NCBI GenBank assembly: GCA_045649645.1 | Contig: JAZRQH010000124.1 | Coordinates: 1 to 19,629, forward strand | Length of the DNA: 19,629 bases | Reading direction: 5' to 3' | From: RGIG7300 sp045649645 | GTDB taxonomy: Bacteria; Bacillota; Clostridia; Oscillospirales; CAG-272 | Shown: one piece after another, positions 19,519 through 19,629 of the stretch | Position numbering within the stretch: position 1 is the stretch's first letter | Layout: every line of letters starts with the position of its first letter | Program-made: the position numbers and the translations under genes | Notes under the pieces: generated by a model | Seen by the model: the letters and a program-made list of their open reading frames with translations, nothing else | What the model was told of the DNA's origin: nothing | Databases searched by the model: none

Positions 19519-19629
19519 ATGACCCCGAGAGAAAATTTGCTTGCGGCTCTTCGCCGTCAGAATCCCGAGAGAGTTCCCTTTTACTTTGAGCTCTGCCCTT
19601 CTCTGAAGGAAGAATTCAAGGCAAAGACA
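19519..19629 (+). CDS. Uroporphyrinogen decarboxylase (URO-D)-family protein, N-terminus only
   Basis: The first 37 codons are present and the frame runs off the window. The start MTPRENLLAALRRQNPERVPF is typical of the URO-D superfamily. In anaerobic Clostridia this superfamily is mostly made of corrinoid-dependent methyltransferases and uncharacterised relatives rather than true heme-pathway HemE. GAGGAG (19505-19510) is eight bases before the ATG. Which branch it belongs to cannot be told from this fragment. Confidence 0.8.
   Translation, partial: MTPRENLLAALRRQNPERVPFYFELCPSLKEEFKAKT

Overview
The window comes from a low-to-moderate GC, endospore-forming Firmicute, most likely a Clostridia member of the Ruminococcaceae/Oscillospiraceae type. 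The reasons are a complete spoIIA-sigF operon, strong AGGAGG-like ribosome binding sites, near-consensus sigma-A promoters, zinc-ribbon forms of L28 and L32, a DUF512 radical-SAM protein next to der, and DUF2975/DUF4173 membrane proteins. It looks like an ordinary chromosomal segment. I see no transposase, phage gene, CRISPR array or origin. Every protein gene is on the + strand; only one tRNA gene (Gln) is on the - strand.

Layout. 1-97 is the tail of a probable surface protein. 199-930 is a lone WecG/TagA glycosyltransferase. 1059-3293 is a three-gene operon: DUF2975 membrane protein, tiny XRE regulator, DUF4173 membrane protein. 3294-3858 holds double convergent terminators, tRNA-Gln(CTG) on the - strand, a possible 22-residue membrane peptide, and tRNA-Gly(TCC). 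3859-5621 is an amino acid:cation symporter plus a small cupin. 5692-8684 is a TPP-riboswitch operon encoding a thiamine-binding protein and a ThiXYZ-type ABC importer for a thiamine pyrimidine precursor. 8784-10109 is a CPA2-type cation/proton antiporter. 10255-12350 is an ECF-like sigma factor with a very long C-terminal extension, plus a membrane-anchored partner. 12468-13955 is spoIIAA-spoIIAB-sigF. 14245-14990 is DUF177 (YceD) plus rpmF. 15056-18431 is a DUF512 radical-SAM protein, der and plsY. 18523-18711 is rpmB. 18788-19465 is a DUF6873-like protein. 19519 to the end is the start of a uroporphyrinogen-decarboxylase-family gene.

Transcription is unusually easy to read here. Ten promoters have TTGACA-like and TATAAT-like boxes separated by exactly 17 bp, and most units end in a clear hairpin plus T run. 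Against that background two things stand out. The spoIIA promoter has a 21-bp spacer with a Spo0A-box-like -35 region, as in Spo0A-activated sigma-A promoters. The thiamine operon promoter is built inside a perfect 10-bp inverted repeat that ends exactly at its -10 box, suggesting a second layer of control above the TPP riboswitch.

I found no clearly new multi-gene system. The best candidates for something undescribed are the extended ECF sigma factor with its membrane partner, the palindromic thiamine promoter, the 22-residue peptide between the tRNAs, and short TTTTGCATT-type intergenic repeats.
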